A stretch of 42,369 bases of DNA, taken from a virus. Below, in pieces: positions 1 to 6,972 of the stretch. The notes below the pieces were generated by a model that did not search any database, was not told where the DNA came from, and saw nothing but the letters and a program-made list of their open reading frames with translations. Position 1 is the stretch's first letter; the number at the start of each line of letters is the position of its first letter. The stretch is from the IMG/VR virus record IMGVR_UViG_3300044648_000374, positions 1 through 42,369 of that record; one strand, written 5' to 3'. The position numbers and the translations under genes were made by a program.

Positions 1-1
1 G

Positions 2-643
2 TCGCTCTACGGCCGTCCCTGCTACGCGGGTCTCGACCTATCCAGCACTCAGGATCTCACTGGACTCGTGCTTGCCGTCGTGGCCCCCGACGGCAGTTTG
101 GATATCGTCCCGTACTTTTGGACGCCGCATGACCGGATGACCCAGAAAGAGACCACCGACAAGGTCCCGTACCCGCTCTGGGTCAAGCAGGGCCACATGG
201 AAGCAACGCCGGGTACCGCCATCCGGAAGGACGCCATCGTCCGCCGGATTGCCGAGATCATCGGCCGCTTCGAGGTCAAGGAGATTGCCTATGACCGCCA
301 CCGGATCGAGGATCTGATCCCGTTTTTCGACGACGAGGGCCTGGATCGCGACCTTTTGGTGCCTTTTGGGCAGGGTTTCGTCGGTTTCGGCCCCGCGGTC
401 GATGCCCTTGAGACCGCGGTACTGAACAGGGAAATCAGGCATCCCGGCAACCCCTGCCTGACCTGGAATATCGCCAACAGCGTCGTGGTGCAGGACGCCG
501 CCGGTAATCGGAAGTTGGATAAAAGCAAAAGTACCGGACGCATCGACGGTGCGGTCGCGATGGCGATGGCCGTCCGGCAGGCCATGGTCGGTCGCGAGGC
601 CGCCCCGTCGCCGTATGAATCAAGGGGTCTGTTAGTCTTCTGA
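2..643 (+). CDS. Terminase large subunit, C-terminal nuclease part (5' truncated by window)
   Basis: This is the headful/site-specific DNA packaging motor subunit that cuts concatemeric phage DNA and pumps it into the prohead. Only the C-terminal part is in the window; the frame is open from base 2 to the stop at 641-643 (213 residues). The segment GLDLSSTQDLTGLV near the start holds the first acidic residue of the RNase H-like nuclease fold of the Terminase_1 family. YDRHRIEDL (near residue 99) and a distal STGRIDGAVAMAMA supply later acidic positions, as in HK97-like large terminases. The ATPase half (Walker A/B) lies upstream of the window. The gene is followed by the portal gene after 57 bases that carry a TAAATA element, the standard terminase-portal order. 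The family call is firm; the exact packaging mode cannot be read from this fragment. Confidence 0.95.
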   Translation, partial: SLYGRPCYAGLDLSSTQDLTGLVLAVVAPDGSLDIVPYFWTPHDRMTQKETTDKVPYPLWVKQGHMEATPGTAIRKDAIVRRIAEIIGRFEVKEIAYDRHRIEDLIPFFDDEGLDRDLLVPFGQGFVGFGPAVDALETAVLNREIRHPGNPCLTWNIANSVVVQDAAGNRKLDKSKSTGRIDGAVAMAMAVRQAMVGREAAPSPYESRGLLVF

Positions 644-653
644 CCCCCGCCGA

Positions 654-659
654 TAAATA
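654..659 (+). promoter_or_regulatory. TAAATA late-promoter-like element before portal
   Basis: TAAATAC lies 41 bases upstream of the portal ATG, and a GAGG ribosome-binding site lies between them. It is one of 13 + strand copies in the structural region. The promoter role is inferred. Confidence 0.6.
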
Positions 660-700
660 CCCAAAAGCCGGAGATCCGGCATCATTATTGAGGCCGGGCA

Positions 701-2011
701 ATGAATTTCATGAACCGACTGGCCGGCTGGGCTTCTGAACTTCGAGCCAGTCCGGAAAATCCCAAGACTTCGCTCGCCAACCCGGCCGAATGGCTGGTGA
801 GTTGGCTCGGAAACCCCACGGACAGCGGCGTCAACGTCAACGAAGTCTCGGCCATGCAGTCCGCGGCGGTGTACTCCTGCATCCGGATCATTGCCGAAAC
901 GATTGCCTCGCTGCCGGTCCATGTGTTCGAGGATAGTGCCGGCGGGGCCGCCAAGGTCAAGGCCGGGAACTACCACCGGATGCTGGCGGTCGAGCCCAAT
1001 CCGCTGATGTCGGCGGCGACTTTCCGCGAGATCCTGACCGGTCATCTGGCCGGCTGGGGCAATGCCTATGCCGAGATCGTCAGGAACGGCCGGGGCGAGG
1101 CCATGGAACTGTGGCCGCTGCGGCCCGACCGGGTAGAGGCCCGGCTGGTCGAGATCGACGGTACCCCGCGGCTTGGTTACAAGATCACCGCCGACGACGG
1201 TTCCGTCCGGGTCCTGCCCAGCGTTGACGTTCTCCATGTCCCGCTGTTCGGCTTCGATGGTTTGAAGGGCTACAGCCCCATCGCCCAGAGCCGGAACGCC
1301 ATCGGGCTGTCGCTGGCCGCTGAGAAGTTCGGCTCCGGCTTCTACCGCAATGGTGCGACGGTCGGTACCGTCCTGGTCTCACCCAAAGCCCTCAGCGATG
1401 TCGCCGCCAAGCGGATCAAGGAGAGCTTCAACAGCAACCACGCCGGTACGGGCAACGCCCACAAGACCGTGGTTCTCGAAGACGGCCTTGACATCAAGTC
1501 GCTCGGCATCGCTCCCGCGGATGCCCAACATCTTGAAAACCGCCGCTTTCAACTTGAAGAAATTGCCAGAGTATTTCGCGTCCCGTTGTCCTTCCTCCAG
1601 TCCAGTGTCGGGAATACTTTCGCCAACAGTGAAGCTCAAGATCTTCACTTCGCCAAGTACTGCATCCTGCCCTACGTGACCCGGTGGGAACAAGAGATTA
1701 ACCGGAAGATATTCACCGGTGCCTCAGCGAGTAAATACTACGTCAAGTTCAACATGAACGGCCTCCAACGTGGTGTCTTCAAGGACAGGATGGATGCTCT
1801 TGTGAAGTCTGTGCAGGGCGGCGTTATGACGCCGAACGAAGCACGGGCACTTGAGGATCTCGCCCCGCTTCCTGGTGGGGACGACCTGTACCTGCAACAG
1901 AACATGGCCGGTATCCAGGCCATTTCGGACGGTTCGGCCGGCAACGCCGTGACGAACGCAACGAACACAGAGCCCGCCGTAGAGCCGGCCGATGGGGAGG
2001 AAACACCATGA
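701..2011 (+). CDS. Portal protein (HK97-type)
   Basis: This is the dodecameric ring at the packaging vertex through which DNA enters and leaves the capsid. The 436-residue length is typical of the Phage_portal family. The N-terminal half has the family pattern SAAVYSCIRIIAETIASLP (about residues 52-70), the central part has EIVRNGRGEAMELWPLRPDR, and the stem/crown region contains FRVPLSFLQSSVGNTFANSEA (about residues 292-312). The start at 701 is preceded by a GAGG motif at good spacing. The last four bases overlap the protease start (ATGA), so the two are translationally coupled. The extreme C-terminus is Ala/Thr/Glu-rich and probably disordered. The stretch at 1540-1760 is less GC-rich than the rest and contains an in-frame TAAATAC at 1732. 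Confidence 0.96.
   Translation: MNFMNRLAGWASELRASPENPKTSLANPAEWLVSWLGNPTDSGVNVNEVSAMQSAAVYSCIRIIAETIASLPVHVFEDSAGGAAKVKAGNYHRMLAVEPNPLMSAATFREILTGHLAGWGNAYAEIVRNGRGEAMELWPLRPDRVEARLVEIDGTPRLGYKITADDGSVRVLPSVDVLHVPLFGFDGLKGYSPIAQSRNAIGLSLAAEKFGSGFYRNGATVGTVLVSPKALSDVAAKRIKESFNSNHAGTGNAHKTVVLEDGLDIKSLGIAPADAQHLENRRFQLEEIARVFRVPLSFLQSSVGNTFANSEAQDLHFAKYCILPYVTRWEQEINRKIFTGASASKYYVKFNMNGLQRGVFKDRMDALVKSVQGGVMTPNEARALEDLAPLPGGDDLYLQQNMAGIQAISDGSAGNAVTNATNTEPAVEPADGEETP
1732..1737 (+). promoter_or_regulatory. TAAATA element inside the portal gene
   Basis: TAAATAC within codons Ser-Lys-Tyr-Tyr of the portal. It matches the recurrent late element but is coding, so it may be chance. The nearest downstream start is the protease at 2008. 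Confidence 0.25.
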
Positions 2012-2625
2012 CCGGACGCCGCAAGACGGACGGCCCGATGGTTGAGCGACGGACCTTCGAGGTCCGGCAGTTCGGTATCGAGCAGGACGGTGATGCACCG
2101 GCCCGGATGGTCGGCTACGCCGCCGTCTTTGACTCGAACAGCCAGGATCTGGGCGGCTTCGAAGAGCGAATTGCCCCAGGGGCATTTGCCGAAGCCATCG
2201 ACCGCGATGATGTCCGGGCACTGTTCAACCACGACGCGAATTTTGTGCTCGGCCGTGCGAAGGCTGGCACGCTCCGGATGACCGAAGACGACCACGGCCT
2301 GCGGGTCGAGATCGATCCGCCGGACGCCCAGTGGGCCAAGGATCTCATGGTTTCCATGGGCCGCGGCGACATCGACCAGATGTCCTTTGGTTTCCGGGTA
2401 AAGGAAGACCAGTGGGAAAAGCGGGACGGCAAGAACATCCGGACTTTGAAATCCGTCGAACTCTATGATGTCAGCCCCGTAACCTATCCGGCTTACTTGG
2501 ATACAAGTATTGCTGTTCGGTCCATGCAGGACTGGAAAGACCAGACTACTTCGGAAGCCCCCGAGACTAAATACCGTGCTGACCTCGCAAGAGTCAATCT
2601 CAAGCGTCGTCTACTGAACGACTGA
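2008..2625 (+). CDS. Prohead (capsid maturation) protease
   Basis: This is a herpesvirus-type serine protease (U35/HK97 gp4 family). It removes the scaffold-like N-terminal domain of the capsid protein and then itself. The 205-residue length is typical. Visible landmarks are YAAVFDSNSQDLGGFEE (residues 32-48), the catalytic His in ALFNHD (about residue 74) and the catalytic Ser in QMSFGF (about residue 126), followed by YDVSPVTYPAYLDT, a highly conserved family strand. The ATG overlaps the portal stop. It sits between portal and capsid gene, as in nearly all HK97-like head cassettes. The last 40 codons are less GC-rich and contain a TAAATAC element at 2568 that may serve the capsid gene. Confidence 0.96.
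   Translation: MTGRRKTDGPMVERRTFEVRQFGIEQDGDAPARMVGYAAVFDSNSQDLGGFEERIAPGAFAEAIDRDDVRALFNHDANFVLGRAKAGTLRMTEDDHGLRVEIDPPDAQWAKDLMVSMGRGDIDQMSFGFRVKEDQWEKRDGKNIRTLKSVELYDVSPVTYPAYLDTSIAVRSMQDWKDQTTSEAPETKYRADLARVNLKRRLLND
2174..2182. promoter_or_regulatory. CCCCAGGGG palindrome (possible operator)
   Basis: Core CCCCAGGGG flanked by aattg and catt, inside the protease gene. It is one of about eight copies of an AT-flanked palindrome in the window. A binding role is inferred only. Confidence 0.35.
2568..2573 (+). promoter_or_regulatory. TAAATA element upstream of the capsid gene
   Basis: TAAATAC inside the 3' end of the protease gene, 94 bases before the capsid ATG. It is a good candidate for an extra promoter feeding the most highly expressed structural gene. 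The codons (Thr-Lys-Tyr) do not require this exact sequence. Confidence 0.45.
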
Positions 2626-2667
2626 CGGTTCCCGCAGTCTACATTCTGTGTACAGAGGAAGACATTG

Positions 2668-3906
2668 ATGTCGAACATCGCTAATCTGCGGGAAACCCGC
2701 TCGAACCTGATCAACGAGGCCCGTGCCGAACTGGCGAAGATCACCACGGACATGTCCGAGGGTGATGTTGCTGAGTATGAGGGCCGCTTCGACGCCGCGA
2801 TGGCGGAAGCCGACAAGATCGAAGGCCGGATCGCTCGCGAAGAGCGTCTGCTGGCAGCCGAGGCCGCCCTGGAAGCCCGCGTCGAGCAGCGTGCCGAGAA
2901 GGCCCGCACCGGCCGCGGCGATGCCGAGAAGGCCGTCAACCTGGAAGACGGTGCGTTCCGTTCCTGGCTCCGCGGCGGCATGGCCGCTCTGTCGGACGAG
3001 CAGCGGAACTACGTTCTGACCACCCAGGCTGAAGCCCGTGCCCAGAGCATCGGCACCCCGGCCGAGGGCGGCTTCCTGGTTCCCGAAGGTTTCCGGGCCG
3101 TTCTGGAGCAGAGCCTGAAGGCATTCGGCGGCACCCGTCTGGTTTCGACCATCCTGCCGACCGCTTCGGGCAACAACCTCCCGATGCCGACCGTCGATGA
3201 GACGAATTCAATCGGAGCGATCATTTCCGAGAACAGTCAGGTGTCTGAGGGCGATGTTGCTTTCGGTCAGGTTGTGCTTGGTGCCCACATGTACTCCTCG
3301 AAGATGATCCGCGTCTCCCAGCAGTTGCTGCAAGACTCGGCCTTCGATCTGCCGGCGTACCTCGCGGACGCTCTGGGGACTCGCCTCGCCCGGATCACCA
3401 ACCAGCACTTCACCACCGGCACGGGTACCAACCAGCCTAAGGGTATCGTGACTGCTGCAACGCAGGGCGTTGTCGGTGCCGCTGGCACGGCCACTTCGGT
3501 GACCTATGACAACCTGATTGACCTGATCCACAGCGTTGATCCCGCGTACCGTGCAGGTGCGACGTTCATGTTCTCGGACAACGTGCTGAAGGCCCTCCGC
3601 AAGCTGAAGGACGGTGAAGGCCGCCCGCTGTGGCAGCCCGCCCTGACCGCTGGTGAGCCGGCGACCATCCTGGGCCGCCCCTACGTGATCAACAACGACA
3701 TGCCGGTCATGGCTGCCAACGCGAAGAGCATCGTGTTCGGCGACCTGAAGAAGCACATCATCCGCGACGTGCTGGGCGTGCAGGTTGTGACGCTCAACGA
3801 GCGTTTCGCGGACTACGGGCAGAAGGCATTCCTGGCGTTCAGCCGCCACGACGCCAACTGCGTCAACCCGTCGGCGATCAAGTACTTCGCGAACGGTGCC
3901 AGCTAA
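2668..3906 (+). CDS. Major capsid protein (HK97 fold)
   Basis: This forms the icosahedral shell. The first ~100 residues are highly charged and helical (coiled-coil delta domain acting as internal scaffold). The mature HK97-fold protein then begins near residues 125-140, around IGTPAEGGFLVPE, the usual start of the N-arm. Cleavage by the upstream protease should fall between about residues 100 and 125. Further family landmarks are the SSKMIRVSQQLLQDSAFDL spine-helix region (about residues 211-229), TGTGTNQPKGIV, and ILGRPYVINNDMP near the C-terminus. I chose ATG 2668, directly preceded in frame by TTG, because GAGGAAG at 2655-2661 gives a proper Shine-Dalgarno spacing. A strong terminator follows at 3942. 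Total length is 412 residues, usual for the family. Confidence 0.97.
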   Translation: MSNIANLRETRSNLINEARAELAKITTDMSEGDVAEYEGRFDAAMAEADKIEGRIAREERLLAAEAALEARVEQRAEKARTGRGDAEKAVNLEDGAFRSWLRGGMAALSDEQRNYVLTTQAEARAQSIGTPAEGGFLVPEGFRAVLEQSLKAFGGTRLVSTILPTASGNNLPMPTVDETNSIGAIISENSQVSEGDVAFGQVVLGAHMYSSKMIRVSQQLLQDSAFDLPAYLADALGTRLARITNQHFTTGTGTNQPKGIVTAATQGVVGAAGTATSVTYDNLIDLIHSVDPAYRAGATFMFSDNVLKALRKLKDGEGRPLWQPALTAGEPATILGRPYVINNDMPVMAANAKSIVFGDLKKHIIRDVLGVQVVTLNERFADYGQKAFLAFSRHDANCVNPSAIKYFANGAS

Positions 3907-3909
3907 TTT

Positions 3910-3918
3910 CCCCTGGGG
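3910..3918. promoter_or_regulatory. CCCCTGGGG palindrome after the capsid gene
   Basis: Core CCCCTGGGG flanked on both sides by aattt, starting 4 bases after the capsid stop. It is one of the best copies of the recurrent palindrome and lies just before the terminator. Confidence 0.5.
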
Positions 3919-3941
3919 AATTTCCCCGGCGGGTAGGGATG

Positions 3942-3970
3942 GGGGCGGCCTTCGGGCCGCCCCTTTTCTT
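3942..3970 (+). terminator. Rho-independent terminator after the capsid gene
   Basis: Nine-base-pair G/C stem (GGGGCGGCC at 3942-3950, GGCCGCCCC at 3955-3963) closed by a TTCG tetraloop and followed by TTTTCTT. This is a textbook intrinsic terminator on the + strand. A TAAATA element 48 bases downstream of it would restart transcription for the fibre genes. Confidence 0.9.
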
Positions 3971-3996
3971 TGTCCGAGCGGTCTGTCCGAGCGGTC
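3971..3996 (+). repeat. Two perfect tandem copies of a 13-bp unit
   Basis: TGTCCGAGCGGTC occurs at 3971-3983 and again, without a gap, at 3984-3996, directly after the terminator T-tract. It may be a replication-slippage duplication or a paired binding site. Confidence 0.9.
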
Positions 3997-4017
3997 ATTA
4001 CGGGAAACCCGATTGGG

Positions 4018-4023
4018 TAAATA
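4018..4023 (+). promoter_or_regulatory. TAAATA element 5 bases before an ATG
   Basis: GGGTAAATAC ends 5 bases before the start at 4029, with no Shine-Dalgarno sequence. A small dyad (CGGG/CCCG, 4001-4011) lies just upstream. The geometry fits a -10 element driving a leaderless mRNA. Confidence 0.65.
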
Positions 4024-4028
4024 CGAAC

Positions 4029-4238
4029 ATGAAAATAGTCATGCAAACCAGCATGGCCGGCGGTCACTCGCTGGCCTATGGCGAGATCGTTGACCTGCCG
4101 GATGCCATCGCGACTGCGTGGATCGAGGCTGGCATCGCCGCCCCCGTGACGGAGCCGGCCCCGGCCGAGATCCAGGAAGCCACGGCTCCGGCTGCACCGG
4201 AGCGTGCCACCACCCGCCGCCGCAAGGCCGCCAAGTAA
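4029..4238 (+). CDS. Small protein following the capsid gene, unknown role
   Basis: A 69-residue protein. The N-terminal half (MKIVMQTSMAGG, then YGEIVDLPDAIATAWIEAG and IAAP) has the pattern of small SH3-like or DUF7210-type proteins often encoded right after phage capsid genes. The C-terminal half is Ala/Pro/Glu-rich and ends in a strongly basic tail (RRRKAAK). The frame is open further upstream, but ATG 4029 is preferred because it follows the TAAATA element by 5 bases; there is no ribosome-binding site for it or for the upstream ATG. It may bind capsid or DNA, but nothing in the sequence proves this. Confidence 0.7.
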   Translation: MKIVMQTSMAGGHSLAYGEIVDLPDAIATAWIEAGIAAPVTEPAPAEIQEATAPAAPERATTRRRKAAK

Positions 4239-4247
4239 GAGGTCAAG

Positions 4248-4586
4248 ATGGCAACCGTACTCGATTTGCTGGTAGAACAGGGCACGACCTGGGCTTACCC
4301 CATGGAACTGGCGACCGAGACCGGGTCGCCGATTGACCTCGCGGGATACACCGCAAAAATGCACGTCCGCAAGCGGCCAGACGCCCCGCTGCTGATTGAA
4401 CTGGCGACGCCGGATCGGATCGTCATCACGCCGGGCCAACTGGAGCTTCGGCTCGACCCCGCGGACACCGCTGGCCTGAAGGCCAGCCGGTACGTCTATG
4501 ACCTGCTGCTGCTCGGCCCGGACGAGTCGGTCACCCGCATCCTCGAAGGCATCTTTGAAATCCGGAGGACCGTGACCCATGGTTAA
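4248..4586 (+). CDS. Small Ig-like/BppU-N-like structural protein
   Basis: A 112-residue protein. The N-terminal pattern EQGTTWAYPMELATETGSP, then IDLAGYTAKMHVR, is typical of phage proteins resembling the N-terminal domain of lactococcal baseplate protein BppU. These often precede or start fibre proteins, where the domain acts as an attachment platform. It ends with ILEGIFEIRRTVTHG, also common in that family. A GAGGT Shine-Dalgarno sequence precedes ATG 4248. The stop overlaps the start of the collagen-like fibre gene by 8 bases, so translation is coupled and the two products probably work together. It likely anchors the fibres to the virion; whether to head or tail is open (see findings). 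Confidence 0.65.
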   Translation: MATVLDLLVEQGTTWAYPMELATETGSPIDLAGYTAKMHVRKRPDAPLLIELATPDRIVITPGQLELRLDPADTAGLKASRYVYDLLLLGPDESVTRILEGIFEIRRTVTHG

Positions 4587-6972
4587 GGTAGTTGTAGCAC
4601 CGGTTTTGGCCGAGAAGCTGGTCCTTTCCGGAACCGCGGCAAACACCGTCGGGCCGGCTGGGCCGACCGGACCTACCGGGCCTATCGGGCCGCAAGGGCC
4701 GGCTGGAACGTCGATTACCGGGATGTCGGTTAACGGCCAGGGGGATCTGATGATCTCGCTGTCGGACGGGACCGATTACTCAGTTGGGCCGGTTGCCGCC
4801 ATCCCCGGCCCGCCGGGTGCTGACGGGCAGGACGGGATCAACGGCCTGAGCGTGACCGCCGGCCGGGTCGAGAACGACGCCCTGGTGCTGACGCTCTCCG
4901 ACGCCTCCGAGATCACGGTCACAGGCACTGTCCGCGGCGACGCCGGCAGCGACGGTATCGACGGGGCTACCGGAGCCGACGGGACGGCCGGAGCAGACGG
5001 CAGCGACGGCGTGGGGATCGCCACGATCACCGTGGTGGATGGTGACCTCGTCATAACCCTGACGGACGCCCGCACGATCAACCTCGGCCCGCTTCCGGCC
5101 GGGCCAGTCGGAGCCACCGGGCCGCAGGGTATCCCCGGCGTCGCCGGCAGCGACGGCCAGGATGGCAGCGTCGGGCCGCAGGGCGATCCCGGCCAGGATG
5201 GCCGCAGCGTCACGTCCGGCCGGATCGAGGGCGACGCCCTGGTTCTGGTTCTCGATGACGCCAGCGAGATCACGGTTTCCGGTTCAGTTCGCGGCCCCGC
5301 GGGAACCAACGGGACAAACGGAACAAACGGCGTCGCCGGCAGCGACGGCCAGGATGGCAGCGACGGGATCTCGATCACGTCGGCATCCATCGACGGCAAC
5401 GGCGACCTCGTTCTCGGCCTCAGCAACGGCTCGACCCTGCTGCCCGGCCACGTGGTCGGAGCCCAAGGTATTCAAGGCATTCCGGGCAGCCAGGGCATTC
5501 AAGGCATCCCCGGCCCCGCCGGAAATGACGGCAGCGACGGCCAGGATGGCGGCATCGGACCGGCAGGCCCGGCTGGAGCGGACGGGACCGACGGGATCGG
5601 GGTCGCCTCCGCTGCCCTGTCGTCCGGTAACCTGATCCTGACCCTGACCGACGCTTCGACAATCAACGTCGGTTCTGTGGTCGGGCCTGCTGGTCCGGCG
5701 GGAGCCGCGGGTAGCGATGGCAGTGACGGGGCCGCCGGCAGCAACGGCAGCGACGGCCAGGATGGCGTGGGGATCTCGTCGGCAGCCCTGTCGTCCGGTA
5801 ACCTGATCCTGACCCTGACGGACGCTTCAACGATCAACGTCGGCTCCGTGATCGGGCCGGCCGGGCCTCAGGGGCTGCAAGGGCCGGCGGGCAGCGACGG
5901 CAGTGACGGCAGCGACGGCAGCATCGGGCCGGCCGGTCCGGCGGGCAGCGACGGGGCACCCGGCGTCGGCGTCCCCACGGGCGGAACCGCGGGCCAGATC
6001 CTGAGCAAGCTCGACACGAATACCGATTACAGCACGGCCTGGATCGATGCCCCCACGGGCGGCGGCGGCGGCATGGCCGAACTGGTCAGCGATACCTCCC
6101 CGCAGCTTGGTGGCGACCTCGATGTCAACGGCAAGAAGATCACCTCAACCGGCACCATCACGGTAGAGCCGAACGGGACCTTGCGGGTACGGGGCGAACT
6201 GGGCGGGACCGACTATCTCGACCCCTTCGTACCGCACGTCGCGAACGTAACCATCGACAACTACTCCAACGGTGATTTCACCACGCCGATGCTGGCCTTC
6301 CGCCAGCACGCGGGGACGAAGGACGCACCGCTGGGTAACAACAAGGCCCGCCCTCTCGGACTGCTGTCGTTTCAGCACTACGACGGAACGTCGTATAAGC
6401 AGGCGGGTGCGATCAGCTACCACAAGGACAACAACGCGGTAGGTGGCCTTGGAGGCTTCCTGGGCTTCACGGCGTCCAACTACGCGGGTCAGATCGGACA
6501 GTCCCTGCGGGTCTACAAGGAGCGGGTCGAAGCCCAGTTCTCCCTGTACGCCAAGGATCTCCAGATCGGCGACCCCTACCGGAACTTCATGGACATCCGG
6601 CGGTGCTTCGCCCTGACGACCACCGCCACCCCGGCCGTGATGAACGATCCGCTCGTCATCGGGAACGAGGCCCGCGGCTACGAGATCAGCGTCGTTGCCC
6701 GTGAGACCAGCGGCTCGGCGGCCTCGGCCATGTGGACGTTCTCCGGGATGGTCGATACCAACGGCCAGCCGGACTACGTGACCGGCAACGGCTTTCCGCT
6801 GGCCCGGCTCATCACCCCACCGCTCAAGACCGTGGTGGCTAAATCGGTGGCGGCCTGGGACGTGAACGTCAGCGTGTCGCAAAACACCCTCCGGCTGACG
6901 GTGCAGGGGGCGGCCAGTCAAAACATCACGTGGATCGCAATCGTCCAAAGTGTTTCAGCGGGGACTTGGTAA
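4579..6972 (+). CDS. Collagen-like fibre protein
   Basis: A 797-residue virion fibre. From about residue 24 to 470 it alternates Gly-X-Y collagen segments (for example GPAGPTGPTGPIGPQGPAG, and many GSDGQDG/GSDGSDG runs) with seven copies of a ~28-residue beta module of the type GNLILTLTDASTINVG. Each pair is presumably a collagen triple helix followed by a short trimeric beta segment. After a Gly-rich hinge comes SDTSPQLGGDLDVNGKKI (about residues 504-522), a motif common in phage tail-fibre C-terminal halves, then a globular C-terminal region of about 270 residues that may be the trimerising or receptor-binding head. The sixth and seventh modules are almost identical at the DNA level (near 5605-5690 and 5775-5860), which points to recent duplication. 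It overlaps the preceding gene and abuts the next. Confidence 0.85.
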   Translation: MVKVVVAPVLAEKLVLSGTAANTVGPAGPTGPTGPIGPQGPAGTSITGMSVNGQGDLMISLSDGTDYSVGPVAAIPGPPGADGQDGINGLSVTAGRVENDALVLTLSDASEITVTGTVRGDAGSDGIDGATGADGTAGADGSDGVGIATITVVDGDLVITLTDARTINLGPLPAGPVGATGPQGIPGVAGSDGQDGSVGPQGDPGQDGRSVTSGRIEGDALVLVLDDASEITVSGSVRGPAGTNGTNGTNGVAGSDGQDGSDGISITSASIDGNGDLVLGLSNGSTLLPGHVVGAQGIQGIPGSQGIQGIPGPAGNDGSDGQDGGIGPAGPAGADGTDGIGVASAALSSGNLILTLTDASTINVGSVVGPAGPAGAAGSDGSDGAAGSNGSDGQDGVGISSAALSSGNLILTLTDASTINVGSVIGPAGPQGLQGPAGSDGSDGSDGSIGPAGPAGSDGAPGVGVPTGGTAGQILSKLDTNTDYSTAWIDAPTGGGGGMAELVSDTSPQLGGDLDVNGKKITSTGTITVEPNGTLRVRGELGGTDYLDPFVPHVANVTIDNYSNGDFTTPMLAFRQHAGTKDAPLGNNKARPLGLLSFQHYDGTSYKQAGAISYHKDNNAVGGLGGFLGFTASNYAGQIGQSLRVYKERVEAQFSLYAKDLQIGDPYRNFMDIRRCFALTTTATPAVMNDPLVIGNEARGYEISVVARETSGSAASAMWTFSGMVDTNGQPDYVTGNGFPLARLITPPLKTVVAKSVAAWDVNVSVSQNTLRLTVQGAASQNITWIAIVQSVSAGTW

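Noticed and set aside
4776-5426. Long minus-strand and shifted-frame open reading frames across the collagen-like gene
   Set aside because: They are mirror images of Gly-X-Y codons (Pro/Ser/Ala-rich), have no ribosome-binding sites and run opposite to a clear fibre gene.
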